A stretch of DNA of 64,000 bases from Typha latifolia (Eukaryota > Streptophyta > Magnoliopsida > Poales > Typhaceae): contig CM034104.1 in the NCBI GenBank assembly GCA_019914945.1, forward strand, positions 7,380,501-7,444,500. The letters are read 5' to 3'. Made by a program: the position numbers and the translations under genes. Shown one piece after another: positions 32,945-43,775 of this stretch. The stretch's first letter is position 1. Each line of letters begins with the position of its first letter. The notes under the pieces are model-generated. The model searched no databases. It was not told the DNA's origin and was given only the letters and a program-made list of their open reading frames with translations.

Positions 32945-33687
32945 TGTAATAGTGCCTCTTTCAATATTGCAGATCTTTGGCATCAACGTCTTGGACATGT
33001 GAATCAAAAGGAATTATTTACTCTGTCCAAACAAGAAGTGGTAAGAGGAATACCTAAGATGAAAAAATGTCAAAAAGAATGTGTGGTTCGTGTCAAATTG
33101 GAAAACAAATTCGGATCTCACACAAGAAGGTAAATGCAGCCACCACTAACCGTGTGCTATAATTAGTTCACATGGACTTAATGGGTCCAACAAAAATGGA
33201 AAGTCTTAGAGGTAAACACTATATATTCTTAATGGTCGATGATTACTCTAGATATACCTGGGTTGCCTTTCTACGTGAGAAGCCTGAAACCTTTGAAGTT
33301 TTTAAATCACTATGCTTAAAATTACAGAATTAAAAATCTACTACGCTAGTTAGGATTCGTTCTAATCATGGTAGAGAATTTGAAAATGAAAATTTTTCTA
33401 TATTTTGCGATTCTCTTGGTATTCAACATGAATTTTTAGCTCCTATAACTCCACAACAGAACGGGATTGTGGAAAGAAAAAACCGAGTTGCGCCGAAAAT
33501 GGCTAGGGTTATGCTTCACGCTAAAAAGCTTACTCAAAGATTTAGGGCAGAGGCGGTCAATACAGCGGTACATGTGATAAATTGTGTTTATCTAAGACTA
33601 GGTACAAAAATGACTATAGATAAAATATGGAAAGGTAAGAAACCTAGTGTTAAATATTTTTGAGTTTTTGATAGTAAATATTATATC
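32945..33687 (+). pseudogene. Copia integrase, C3
   Basis: HHCC start LWHQRLGHVNQKELF, then CVVRVKLENK where the second Cys pair is lost by a shift. Core: HMDLMGP, MVDDYSRYTW, IRSNHGREFE (catalytic Asp changed to Asn) and NGIVERKNR. Stops near 33163 and 33331. The D to N change alone would inactivate it. Confidence 0.85.
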
Positions 33688-34963
33688 TTGCGTGATCGAG
33701 AATATTTGACTAAATTTGACACCAGAAGTAGCGAAGGCATCTTCTTAGGGTATTCGAATAATAGCAGAGCCTATAGAGTATTTAATCTTGACACTTCTAC
33801 TGTTATGGAATTTGCTAATGTTATTATAGATGAATCCACAACTGATATAACTGAAGCTACTCCTATTTTTGTTTCTACAAATACATATGACGAAGAAAAT
33901 GGAAAGGAGTTTGATCTGGAAATTGAGAATCAGGACGAGGACAAAGTTGAAATGAACAAAGATGACTGCAATGTACCCAGACCATCTGCCAGAGTGAAAT
34001 CAAATCATGCACTATCACAAGTGATTAGAGACGTGAATGAACCAATTAAGACAAGACGACAAATCCAAAGTGAGGTATCATTTACTTGTCATACATCTTC
34101 TTTTGAATCTAAAAATGTGAAGGAAGCTTTGTTAGATGATTCTTGTGTTAATACTATGCATGAGGAATTAGAGCAATTTTCTAGGAATGATGTTTGGTAT
34201 TTAGTTCTTAGACCTAAGAATGTGAACGTCATTGGAACAAAATGGATTTATACGAATAAAAGTGATGAACATGGCAATATAGTTCGAAATAAAGCTAGAC
34301 TCGTAGCACAAGGATATACTCAGGTTGAGGGTATAGATTTTGATGAGACATTTTCTCCTGTTGCAAGATTAGAGTCTATTCGTATACTGCTTGCTATTGC
34401 TTGTCATTTAAAATTTAAATTATTTCAAATGGATGTTAAAAGTGCTTTTTTGAATGGTACTCCGAATGAAGATGTTTATGTGGAACAACTGAAAGGGTTC
34501 GAAGATCAAAAATTTCCTTCTCATGTGTTTAAACTGAAAAAGGCCCTCTACGGGCTAAAACAAGCTCCAAGAGCTTGGTATGAGAAGTTGACCACTTTTT
34601 TAGTGGATGCAGGGTTCACTCGAGGGGGAGTGGATAAGACATTGTTCATTAAATGGTTGAATAAGAGTTTAGTTGTGGCACAAATATATGTGGATGACAT
34701 TGTCTTCGGGGCAACGAGTCAATCTTTACCTAAGGAGTTTGCAGATCTCATGCATAGTCATTTTGACATGAGCATGATGGGTGAGTTGAAGTTCTTTTTG
34801 GGACTTCAAATTACTCAGTTAGAAAGAGAGATATTTATCGCTCAAACCAAGTATGCTAAGGATCTTGTGACTAAATTCGGTTTAGAAAATGCAAAACATG
34901 CTAGAATTCCTATGAGTACAACTACCAAACTAGGTAAGTATATTTCAGGAAAAAGTGTTGATC
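33688..34963 (+). pseudogene. Copia reverse transcriptase, C3
   Basis: The longest clean frame in the window (442 codons from 33688). Linker GYSNNSRAYRVFNLDTSTV, then [49 protein letters not shown] and the catalytic [14 protein letters not shown]. It is fused at 34964 to the third-ORF region after GKSVDQ, losing the RT end and all RNase H. Confidence 0.9.
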
Positions 34964-35303
34964 AGTGGATGCCTCAGAAGTTTCGCTTACTTCGCAAAAA
35001 TCGTTGGATCGGATAACTCTTAAACGGAGTCAAGCTCATGATCAGTCGTCTCCTCTCAAGCCGTCCTCTTCCACCGCTGGACGTTCATCACACCTCGACA
35101 TTTCTGATGACAGTTCTAACGATGATTCATCTCATATTGAGGGGTAGTTACCACAGTTCTCTTACCGTTTTGATCAGCTTAGCACTCAGGTGCAGGACCT
35201 CCATTCGGTTGTGAATGATTTACGAGTTGAGCAAGCTCGTCAGGGGACCATACTCGACTCCGTGTTGTCGATACTTCATCGTCAGTTCCCACCGAGTTCC
35301 TAG
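34964..35303 (+). pseudogene. Third-ORF C-terminal fragment, C3
   Basis: Identical in layout to 38744-39083 in C4: Ser/Lys-rich segment, DISDDSSNDDSSH, then a coiled coil. A TAG at about 35146 replaces GAG. Read in a frame different from the RT before it. Confidence 0.8.
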
Positions 35304-35672
35304 TCTTTGGCATTTGTGTCAAAAAGGGGGAGAGTGTGTGTGAGTTTAGACGTGTGTTTAGAGTTTAGGAGTTTACTGGTGTACGGGGAGTGCTGGCATA
35401 GGGGAAGTTTACTAGTTTATGTTTACTACATAATAACTTTGCTTGAATACTTGTGAACTTTGTTTCCTTGAGTACTTGTGAACTACTTGCTTGATAACTT
35501 GTGTTTGGATTGTTATTCATTTCAAGTTATTTTCACTTGATCTTGGATTGGTATATGTTTATTTGCAGGGATTGATGTGCTAAATGTACTAGACTTGTTG
35601 AATGCTCATTTTGAAGTCTTTGTAATATCTTGTAATCTAGATATTTTGTCACAAATTGCCAACGAGGGAGAT
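35304..35672 (+). other. 3' untranslated part and PPT, C3
   Basis: Non-coding; 'ggcatttgtgtcaaaaaggg' after the third ORF, G-rich phrases (gggggagagtgtg), then GAGGGAGAT before the LTR stub. The same in C4 at 39084-39452 and, inverted and shorter, in C0. Confidence 0.75.
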
Positions 35673-35939
35673 TTTTAGGTTTTTATTTGTTGGCAATTGT
35701 GTACAAAATATTCTCAACATTGCCTATATTGTGAGTTCGAATACAGGGCTAAGTAACAACAATGTCAAACAGAGAAATAAGAATTCTGAGAATAAAGTTT
35801 GATGTTTTGAATGTTCTAGTTTTGGACACATTGCACAAGAATGCCCTAATCGTCTTAAAAGGAAAGGTAAAGCTATGAAAGTTACTTGGGATGACTCAGA
35901 TGAATCTAATGATTATTCTGAAAAAGACGAAGAAAACTT
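35673..35939 (+). pseudogene. 3' LTR stub joined to plus-sense gag piece, copy 1
   Basis: About 55 bp of LTR start (TTTTAGG for TGTTAGG), ending at 'caaaatattct', are joined to gag with the knuckle CFECSSFGHIAQEC and NRLKRKGKAMKVTWDD. It stops at 35939, where minus-sense gag begins. Confidence 0.82.
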
Positions 35940-36249
35940 CTTTTGCTATCTCACAAGTAGAAATTTTTCTAAATTCTTCTGAGAAAACACAACTAAAAAT
36001 TACATTTATTGCCTTGCTATTCCATCCAACTTTTTCATAATCTATCCTATCCCATGACTCTATCAGTTTTTCAGCAAGTTTATCATCCACCATGTGCATT
36101 GGTGGACTCCAACCGTTCACAACGGCAAACCATACTCGCTCGTCTATAGACTTCAAGTAAGCTCTCATCCTAGCTTTCCAATATCCATAATTTGATCCAT
36201 CTAGAATACAAGGTCTAATAGACGAAGGTCCATTTCTATGAAACTCCAT
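35940..36249 (-). pseudogene. Minus-sense copia gag N-terminus, copy 1
   Basis: Start ATG complement at 36247-36249 (MEFHRNGPSSIRP). YGYWKARMRAYLKSIDERVWF, then ESWDRIDYEKVGWNSKAIN. It meets plus-sense gag tail-to-tail at 35940. The start region is clean. Confidence 0.85.
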
Positions 36250-36284
36250 GCCTATCTGATCTCTCTCTACAGATGAGAGAACCT

Positions 36285-36296
36285 GCTCTAATACCA
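36285..36296 (-). promoter_or_regulatory. Primer-binding site of inverted copia, copy 1
   Basis: The minus strand reads TGGTATTAGAGC, one transition from TGGTATCAGAGC. Confidence 0.8.
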
Positions 36297-36298
36297 AT

Positions 36299-37219
36299 TG
36301 AAAAACCCCTAGATAGAAGTATGTATCTAAATACTAGACAATGATATCACTCGTTCGCTTAAGTAAAAGTCCAAAGAAATATTAAAAACGAAAACAGAGA
36401 TGAACGCCAAGATTTTAAAGTAGAAAAATCCAAACGAGAAAAACCACCAGATCCAAACTCGGATCAAAACCAATCACTAGAATAGTAGCAGTTACAAGAC
36501 TGACTCACAAAATAACCCGTCGATCCAAACGACTTTGTTCCTCTCAGTCTTGCTCGCTAGAACTCACGATTCACTGCTTCTCGTGATTGAAGTCCAACCT
36601 CAGTAGCCCTCGAGATTGATCTTTTGTCTAGATAACCCTTAAAACGAAAGATTAAGTTTTGTAGATGAGTAGAACCTTGTTAGTTAAAAAACGTATGTAG
36701 CCTCAAGAAGTCTCCTTCAATAATTCTTCTTCAACCACCGAAGAGTTAGGGCATCACAATCCTTATATATGATCTCCAAGATAGAGCCTAATCCAAGTCT
36801 TATCCGAACTCACAAAAGTCCAAGATCTTCAAACTTCGTTGGTGTGTTCGAACGCAGCCCGGGTGCGTTTTAACGGCCTGACTTGATCTTAGGTGCGTTC
36901 AAACGGGCCCAAGTGTGTTCGAACGCAATAGCTTGAATTCTTCAGGTTGCATTCGAATGTGTTTGTGAACGCAGCTCTCGGTCTGTGTGAACGCAGTACC
37001 CACGTTCGAACGCGTTTGTGAACGCAACTCTCGGTCTATGTGAACGCAGTACCCGCGTTCGAACGCGTTTGTGAACACATTGTGAACTCAACAGCTTTTC
37101 TCCAATAATCTTGCAATTCTACAAACCAAAGATTTTCTAGACTTGTATAAAGTTCATATAAATGTAAAAATACACTTAGAATATTTTGTACACAATTGCC
37201 AATAATTAAAAACCTAACA
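36299..37219 (-). repeat. Complete inverted copia LTR, copy 1
   Basis: 921 bp from TGAAAAACCCC to CCTAACA. Palindrome cluster at 36843-37075 and TATATA near 36765. It is followed by gypsy relic D1, apparently the original insertion target. Confidence 0.87.
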
Positions 37220-37504
37220 GTGATAGTGCTAGATGATGTGGATGAAGATGATATTACTGAACCTGAGAATAAGATTTTAAATGAAGAGATTGTTGTACAA
37301 CAATCTTTGGAAATCAGTGAGGAAGTCTAAGCCAAAATCTCATTCCATTCCTAAGTCGAATTCACCGTAATGACTACTCTCCGAATTGATGACACCGTAA
37401 TGACTACTCTCCGAATTGATGACACTGGAAGTACCCATAAATTTGTGGATGAGAGGCAAGTCTAGATGATGGGCTTGACATCAAAGCTAATATTTGACGT
37501 TGAC
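37220..37504 (+). pseudogene. Gypsy relic D1 (protease start)
   Basis: Shorter copy of D2 (41621 onward). DTGSTHKFVDERQV is visible after a tandem slip of 'accgtaatgactactctccg' (37366 and 37388). It stops at about 37500, where C4 3' region sequence begins. Confidence 0.7.
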
Positions 37505-37929
37505 ATGACGATTTATTCATTCTCTCGACTTCTACGATAATTAAACTGAATTTAATGCACTCATAATGTATGTATATTCTTAAGTGAGCATGACATCATG
37601 AAATTTTTTTTTAAATAGCTCACTATTGACTTTGATTTGCACAGTTTGACCTCATGCTTAGTCATCACAAACTTTTGATGATTTAAGAAGAATGTTTCAT
37701 GTTATCTATGCTAAACTTGCATATGCATATTGTTATGATCAATTAAGATTAATTTAATTTTGAGTGATGCATTACAATTGATTATAATATGCTTTTGATG
37801 ATTTGATTGATCTGTGTATGACTTATTTCATTCGATTGTCATATTCTATGTCTTGAATATATTTTGAATTTCTAGAAGTGCATCTCCAAAAAGATTTTTG
37901 ATTTTTTCTGACATTTTACTTGAAAAAAA

Positions 37930-38030
37930 AGAGGCGTTCGAACGCAGATTTTTGAGTTCGAACGCAATGACTAGTTCATTCGAACGCGCAGACTGGTGTG
38001 TTCGAATGCACTCGAGGATTCTTTATATAT
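37930..38030 (+). promoter_or_regulatory. Putative internal promoter: palindrome cluster plus TATA box
   Basis: Four boxes: GGCGTTCGAACGC (37932), GAGTTCGAACGC (37953), CATTCGAACGC (37976) and GTGTTCGAATGC (37998). TATATAT follows at 38024, about 20 bp after the last box. A C/T-rich leader and then the ATG at 38387 come next. This repeats the order of the LTR promoters, inside the element. Activity is inferred. Confidence 0.55.
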
Positions 38031-38386
38031 TGCGTCCGAACCCAAGGGTTTTCATCTTCCATCTTCCAAACCCTAGAAACCCTTCATTTTCTCCCTCTCA
38101 AATCTTCAAGATCTTGGTTTTTATCATCAAATTTCTCACTACAAACCCTTTTTATTCAATTAAGTCTCTTGATCTTGATTGATTTCGTGCGTTTTCGAGT
38201 TTTGATCATGTTAAAGTTACTATTTTGATGTTTCTTGTGTGATTGAACGTGATATCTTAGCGTTTTCAAGTGGAAGATGGATTTCATTTAGGGCCTTCAT
38301 GGTTTCTAGAATTTTTTGGATTTCTTGCTATCTTTTTGTTCGATTTGGGCATCTATTGAATCTTGCAACTTGTTTCTTTCTCAAGA

Positions 38387-39083
38387 ATGCCTAGAAAAGC
38401 TGCAGTTTCCAAGAAACCAAGGCCGCCTTCGTCACCTACTTCAGCTCCCAAATTTTCTACATCTACGGCTGCAGGGCGATATAAACATAATTTTGACACT
38501 CGACCTGTTATCTGTGAACGGCCCATTGTCATTTCTGATTTTTCTGCCTTGGGGATCGAACAGATCTTTACTGAGCGAGGATGGTTATCCGTGTGTCGGA
38601 TGAGCGGGATTGCATATGTGGAAGTTGTTAGGGAATTTTTCAGTAATGCCACAGTTTCTAACAGCTGCACAGAAAGAAGCACCTCGTGAAGGGTTGTCGT
38701 TTGGCATATTTATTACCAATTTGTGCACTCAGAGTGGGGTGCGAGTGGATGCCTCAGAAGCTTCTCTTACTTCGCAAAAATCGTTGGATCGGATAACTCT
38801 TAAACGGAGTCAAGCTCATGATCAGTCGTCTCCTCTTAAGCCGTCCTCTTCCACCGCTGGACGTTCATCACACCTCGATATTTCTGATGACAGTTCTGAC
38901 GATGATTCATCTCATATTGAGGGGGAGTTACCACAGTTCTCTTACCGTTTTGATCAGCTTAGCACTCAGGTGCAGGACCTCCATCCGGTTGTGAATGATT
39001 TACGAGTTGAGCAAGCTCGTCAGGGGACCGTACTCAACTCCGTATTGTCGATACTTCATCGTCAGTTCCCATCGAGTTCCTAG
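38387..39083 (+). pseudogene. Third ORF of SIRE-like element (often called env-like)
   Basis: Starts MPRKAAVSKKPRPPSSPT at 38387. The first part (to about 38640) has ERPIVISDFSALGIEQIFTE and RGWLSVC, resembling the 'putative plant transposon protein' family by memory. A frameshift near 38640-38690 moves the reading to the frame ending 39083: SQKSLDRITLKRSQAHD, the acidic DISDDSSDDDSSH, then a coiled coil (FDQLSTQVQDLHPVVNDL). I see no signal peptide or membrane span, so an envelope role is not supported. Confidence 0.7.
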
Positions 39084-39452
39084 TCTTTGGCATTTGTGTC
39101 AAAAAGGGGGAGAGTGTGTGTGAGTTTAGACGTGTGTTTAGAGTTTAGGAGTTTACTGGTGTAGGGGGAGTGCTGGCATAGGGGAAGTTTACTAGTTTAT
39201 GTTTACTACATAATAACTTTGCTTGAATACTTGTGAACTTTGTTTGCTTAAGTACTTGTGAACTACTTGCTTGATAACTTGTGTTTGGATTGTTATTCAT
39301 TTCAAGTTATTTTCACTTGATCCTAGATTGGTAGATGTTTATTTGCAGGGATTGATGTGCTAAATGTACTAGACTTGTTGAATGCTCAGTTTGAAGTCTT
39401 TGTAATATCTTGTAATCTAGATGTTTTGTCACAAATTGCCAACGAGGGAGAT

Positions 39453-39834
39453 TGTTAGGTTTTTAATTGTTGGCAATTGTGTACAAAATATTCTCAACAT
39501 TGCCTATATTGTGAGTTCGAATACAGGGGTAAGTAACAATAATGTCAAACAGAGAAATAAGAATTCTGAGAATAAAGTTTGATGTTTTGAATGTTCTGGT
39601 TTTAGACACATTGCACAAGAATGCCCTAATCGTCTTAAAAGGAAAGGTAAAGCTATGAAAGTTACTTGGGATGACTCAGATGAATCTGATGATGATTATG
39701 AAAAAGACGCAGAAAACTTTGTAGCTTTTGCCTCTTCTCTACTTAATACTGACTCTGTTGTTGATACTGATAGCATAGATGATCAGGATATGTTACCAGC
39801 TAAGAAAGATGAATCTGAAATTCAAAAGGCATAT
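39453..39834 (+). pseudogene. 3' LTR stub joined to plus-sense gag piece, copy 2
   Basis: TGTTAGG stub of about 55 bp with the same breakpoint as copy 1, then gag with CFECSGFRHIAQEC (knuckle Gly changed to Arg) and the acidic segment to DESEIQKAY. It ends at 39834 against an inverted LTR stub. Confidence 0.82.
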
Positions 39835-40697
39835 TGAAAAACCCCTAAATACAAGTATGTATCTAAATATTTTTTTCACAAAAGCTTTGTTCTTCTCATG
39901 TTTTTCAGCATTCAACTTGTTTGACTTCCCAAAGAATTTATTGAACTTTTTGACGAACATAGCCAACATCTCAACATCTAAATCACCTTCATCATTAGAC
40001 TCCTCTAAATTTTGTTCAATTGTGGATAGGGCCATCCCTTTGGACTTCCTCGATTTTCAAAGACTAGAATCAAATGTTTGTAGATTTCCTACCAATTGTT
40101 CAACTTTCATAGAATCGATGTCCTTACTTTCCTCAATAGCTGTAAGTTTCGCCTGAAACCTTTCTGGAAGAGACCAAAGGATCTTACGGACAATTCTATT
40201 TTCAGGAATTTTCTCTCCTAGGTTGAAACTGGAGTTGACTATATCACTCAGCTTTGGATAGAACTCATCAAATGTCTCATTCTCCTCTATACGTAGAGTT
40301 TCAAAACTAGTAGTCAACCTCTAAAGTTTCAAAAGTTTTACAGCCATAGTTCCTTCGTAAGTAGTTTCTAAGATCGTCCAAGCTTCTTTTGCTATCTCTC
40401 ACAAGTAGAAATTTTTCTAAATTTTTCTAAGAAAACACAACTAAAAATTGCATTTATTGCCTTGCTATTCCATCCAACTTTTTCATAATCTATCATATCC
40501 CATGACTCTATCAGTTTTTTAGCAAGTTTATCATCCACCAAGTACATTGGTGGACTCCAACCGTTCACAACGGCAAACCATACTCGCTCGTCTATTAACT
40601 TCAAGTAAGCTCTCATCCTAGCTTTCCAATATCCATAATTTGATCCATTTAGAATAGGAGGTCTAATAGACGAAGGTTCATTTCTATGAAACTCCAT
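39835..40697 (-). pseudogene. Inverted LTR stub and minus-sense gag, copy 2
   Basis: 39835-39868 is a 34-bp LTR end (TGAAAAACCCCTAAATACA). Then minus-sense gag: KPNKLNAAK-like region, ENETFDEFYPKLSDIVNSSF and a start ATG complement at 40695-40697. This copy keeps the gag middle that copy 1 lacks. Stops near 40055 and 40320. Confidence 0.82.
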
Positions 40698-40732
40698 GCC
40701 TATTTGATCTCTCTCTACAGATGAGAGAACCT

Positions 40733-40744
40733 GCTCTAATACCA
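40733..40744 (-). promoter_or_regulatory. Primer-binding site of inverted copia, copy 2
   Basis: The minus strand reads TGGTATTAGAGC, with the same single change as copy 1. Confidence 0.78.
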
Positions 40745-40746
40745 AT

Positions 40747-41620
40747 TGAAAAACCCCTAGACACAAGTATGTATCTAAATACTAGACAATGAAAGCAGAG
40801 ATGAATACCAAGATTTTAACGTAGAAAAATCCAAACGGGAAAAAATCACAGATCCAAACTCGGATCAAAACCAATCACTAGAATAGTAGCAGTTACAAGA
40901 CTGACTCACAAAACAACCCGTCGATCCAAACGACTTTGTTCCTCTCAGTCTTGCTCGCTAGAACCCACGATTCACTGCTTCTCGTGATTGAAGTCCAACC
41001 TCAGTAGCCCTCGAGATTGATCTTTTGTCTAGATAACCCTTAAGACGAAAGATTAAGTTTTGTAGATGAGTAGAACCTTGTTAGTTAAAGAACCTATGTA
41101 GCCTCAAGAAGTCTCCTTCAATAATTCTTCTTCAACCACCCTAGAGTTAGGGCATCACAATCCTTATATATGATCTCCAAGATAGAGCCAAATCCAAGTC
41201 TTATCCAAACTCACGAAAGTCCAAGATCTTCAAACTTCGTTGGTGTGTTCGAACGTGGCCCGGGTGCATTCTAACGGCCGGACTTGATCTCAGATGCGTT
41301 CGAACGGGCCCAAGTGCGTTCGAACGCGATAGCTTGAATTCTTCAGGTTGCGTTCGAATGTGTTTGTGAACGCAGCTCTCGGTCTGTGTGAATGCAGTAC
41401 CCACGTTCGAACGTGTTTGTGAACGCAGCTCTCGGTCTATGTGAACGCAGTACCCGCGTTCGAACGCGTTTGTGAACACATTGTGAACTCAATAGCTTTT
41501 CTCCAATAATCTTGCAATTCTACAAACTAGAGATTTTCTAGACTTGTATAAAGCTCATATAAATGTAAAAATACACTTAGAATATTTTGTACACAATTGC
41601 CAATAATTAAAAACCTAACA
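40747..41620 (-). repeat. Inverted copia LTR, copy 2
   Basis: 874 bp from TGAAAAACCCC to CCTAACA; it lacks about 47 bp near 40788 relative to copy 1. Palindrome cluster at 41246-41475. Confidence 0.86.
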
Positions 41621-42332
41621 GTGATAGTGCTAAATGATGTGGATGAAGATGATGTTACTGAACCTGAGAATGAGATTTTAAATGAAGAGATTGTTGTACA
41701 ACAATATTTGGAAATCAGTGAGGAAGTCCAAGCCAAAATCTCATTCCATTCCTAAGTCGAATTCACCGTAATGACTACTCTCCGAATTGATGACACCGTT
41801 AAAGACTATGTCATGCGTATACTCATCGACACTGGAAGTACCCATAAATTTGTGGATGAGAGGCAAGTCTAGACGATGGGCTTGACATCAAAGCTAATAT
41901 TAGACCTTGACATGACGATTGGAGATGGCAGCGCTCTTCGAGCAAATAGCGTGTGCCGACGAGTAAGCTTAAAGGTCCAAGAACATGTCTTGGAATTGGA
42001 TCTTCACCCATTGGCTCTTCACAAAGTGGATGTCGTGTTAGGCACCCAATGGCTCTATGCCTTGGGTCCCATTATAATTGACTTCAAGGATATGTGGATG
42101 AAATTCAAGTTCAAAAGGCAACATGTGCGATGGAATGAAATTAAATGAAGTACCAGTGCCAATTTGCACTCGATGATTAGCTTGACCCAAATCGGGTGTC
42201 ACAAAGGGGCTATCTAAATCACCTTTGGGCTGAGAGAGACACGCTGGATTTGCTCCTACCACTGGCGGCTCCACCCGAGGCCATGGTGAACGTGACATTA
42301 CAGTAAGATAAGTCAAATTCATGTCAAAACGT
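41621..42332 (+). pseudogene. Gypsy relic D2: protease
   Basis: Plus-strand gypsy protease: ILIDTGSTHKFVDERQV, one stop, MTIGDGSALRANSV, then VVLGTQWLYALGP and DFKDMWMKF. Related to, but distinct from, the A and F proteases. The last 180 bp before 42333 have no clear frame. Confidence 0.8.
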
Positions 42333-42546
42333 GTAACACCCAAACCCTAAATGCGTGCATGGCACGAGCCCACATCACACTTGTAAGGCACTTGGCAACT
42401 TAGTTAGTTGCCGACAATTAAATAAACCTATATCAACACCATAATTCTATCCACAGCATCTAAACTAAGAATAACTCATGTCTGCCTATCAACAACATAT
42501 AGATAATCCTAATAGGGCTCCACACATGCCACAACACATTATCAAG
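42333..42546 (-). repeat. LTR fragment related to the B1 right end
   Basis: TGTAACACCCAAACCCTAAA on the plus strand matches the complement of 22175-22391 throughout, including 'aataaacctatatcaacacc'. Truncated at 42546 against A4 gag. Confidence 0.78.
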
Positions 42547-43775
42547 AGTTGTGGCAGCAGAGGTTCTTGTCTCTGCCCATAGGGTTGTGGCAGCAGAGGT
42601 TCTTGCTGGTGAAGATTCTGATCCAGTGGCGGCGGGTTCATGGTGGTAGACTCACGTCGAGGGGTCGTTGGTGCATTTCTGATCGCCATAGCTTCTTTTC
42701 TCACCCGTATTTCCCACATCATCTCCATCATCATCTTATTATTGATGGCCATTTGTTCGGAAAGAGACCCAATCATGGCTTGAATGCTAGGCTCTTCCGT
42801 ATTTAGATTTGGTCGAGCGGTTTTGCGGGTGGAAGATCCCGCAGCCGTTTCCCCCTCTTCTATTGGGGAAATCTTGTCTTCCTCATTTTGCCGTGTAGCC
42901 ATGTCCCTGGTTGTCATCATAGGAAGTGCATGTCTGAGAAACGGTGGTTCTAATACCACTCTTGATACGATCTCCCCTTGGGTTAAGGTTTGATATATCC
43001 TGTTTTCATATCTGGACAGAATCTTGCACGAAACTTTAGAAGAGGATTCCGGAAGCTATAGCCGTTGAATCAATATAAAATTTTGATATGTTATAGCCCT
43101 AGAAAAGACCTTTCCAACGAATCTAATTTCAGGGACGGCGGGATCGAGAGATATCGTCGGATATAAGTAGACGAACATCAGGGAGTCTGTTTTATCGATC
43201 CATGGATGGAGGCACGAGATCCTAGGTGGATTATGGAGGTGGTAGGCCGGCGGTAATATGGTGGCACCGGTGAGTAAGGTGGTGGTGGAAGGATTATGGA
43301 TGATGAAAGGGTTAGAGAAAGGGTAGAGAGATTTGAAGAAGGGGGAGAAATGGGCCGCCCCTAAGGGACTAAGGTGAGTGGGGTCGAGAGAGGCTAGAGG
43401 CTAGAGGCAGTAGAGCTAGGGGATAAGGAAATGAGAAAGAAGGAGATGAAGAAGATTAGGGCTAAAACTCAATTCATTCAATAATCCCTGCATTCGAACG
43501 CATAAAAGGCGTTCTCTATTGATGTGAACCTGATACAGGCATTCAAACACGGCGTTCGAACGCGCTCTATCGCGTTCGAATGCACATTTCACGTTCTCTG
43601 TTTTTGCGAACCTAATGCAGGCGTTCGTAAGTGCGTTCGAATGCAGCCACCTGCGTTCAAATGTGACCTATAGAAATCTTATTTTTCTCTAAATAAATAA
43701 CTAAAATAATAAGAAAAGACACCCATATGGTGTATCCATGCTTGAGACGATATCGGTGAAGTCCGAATCGTATTA
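42547..43775 (-). mobile_element. Gypsy A4: 5' LTR and gag start only
   Basis: Minus strand: LTR 42963-43775 (813 bp), primer site GTTCTAATACCA complement at 42947-42958, gag start MMTTRDMATRQNEED (ATG complement 42918-42920) to PYGQRQEPLLPQ, cut at 42547. The phrase 'ttgtggcagcagaggttctt' is repeated at 42549 and 42585. No 42-bp units here. Confidence 0.85.
43490..43675 (-). promoter_or_regulatory. Palindrome cluster of A4 LTR
   Basis: GGCGTTCGAACGC near 43553, CGCGTTCGAATGC near 43570 and GCGTTCGAATGC near 43637, among degenerate copies. It is closer in wording to the F-type cluster ('gcgttctctatt gatgtgaacctgat'). Confidence 0.55.

Larger units (their letters stand above)
30155..35727 (+). 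mobile_element. Copia C3, plus strand
   Basis: Complete 5' LTR, primer site, gag, protease, integrase and most of RT, then a join at 34964 into the 3' ORF region, PPT and a 3' LTR stub of about 55 bp. Order and proteins match C0. The end of RT, RNase H, the front of the third ORF and nearly all of the 3' LTR are missing. Confidence 0.88.
34964..37504 (+). repeat. Composite tandem copy 1
   Basis: Pairs with 38744-41890. From 34964 to 35940 the offset is exactly 3780 with no gap; then both copies go through an LTR stub, plus-sense gag, minus-sense gag, primer site, inverted LTR and gypsy relic D. Copy 2 has an extra gag piece (39720-40390) and more of D. Confidence 0.85.
37505..39452 (+). mobile_element. 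Copia C4 3' internal region with third ORF
   Basis: Matches the C0 3' region (inverted, 145-1450) on its left and C3 on its right, but is the only copy here that keeps the palindrome cluster, a TATA box and the front of the third ORF. PPT GAGGGAGAT before the LTR stub at 39453. Confidence 0.82.
38744..41890 (+). repeat. Composite tandem copy 2
   Basis: Second copy of the composite at 34964-37504, including the inverted gag and LTR and the gypsy relic. It continues into D2 beyond the point where copy 1 ends. Confidence 0.85.

Noticed and set aside
38387..39083. Third ORF as a retroviral-type envelope protein
   Set aside because: No signal peptide, membrane span or cleavage site is visible; it has a Ser-rich linker and a coiled coil instead.
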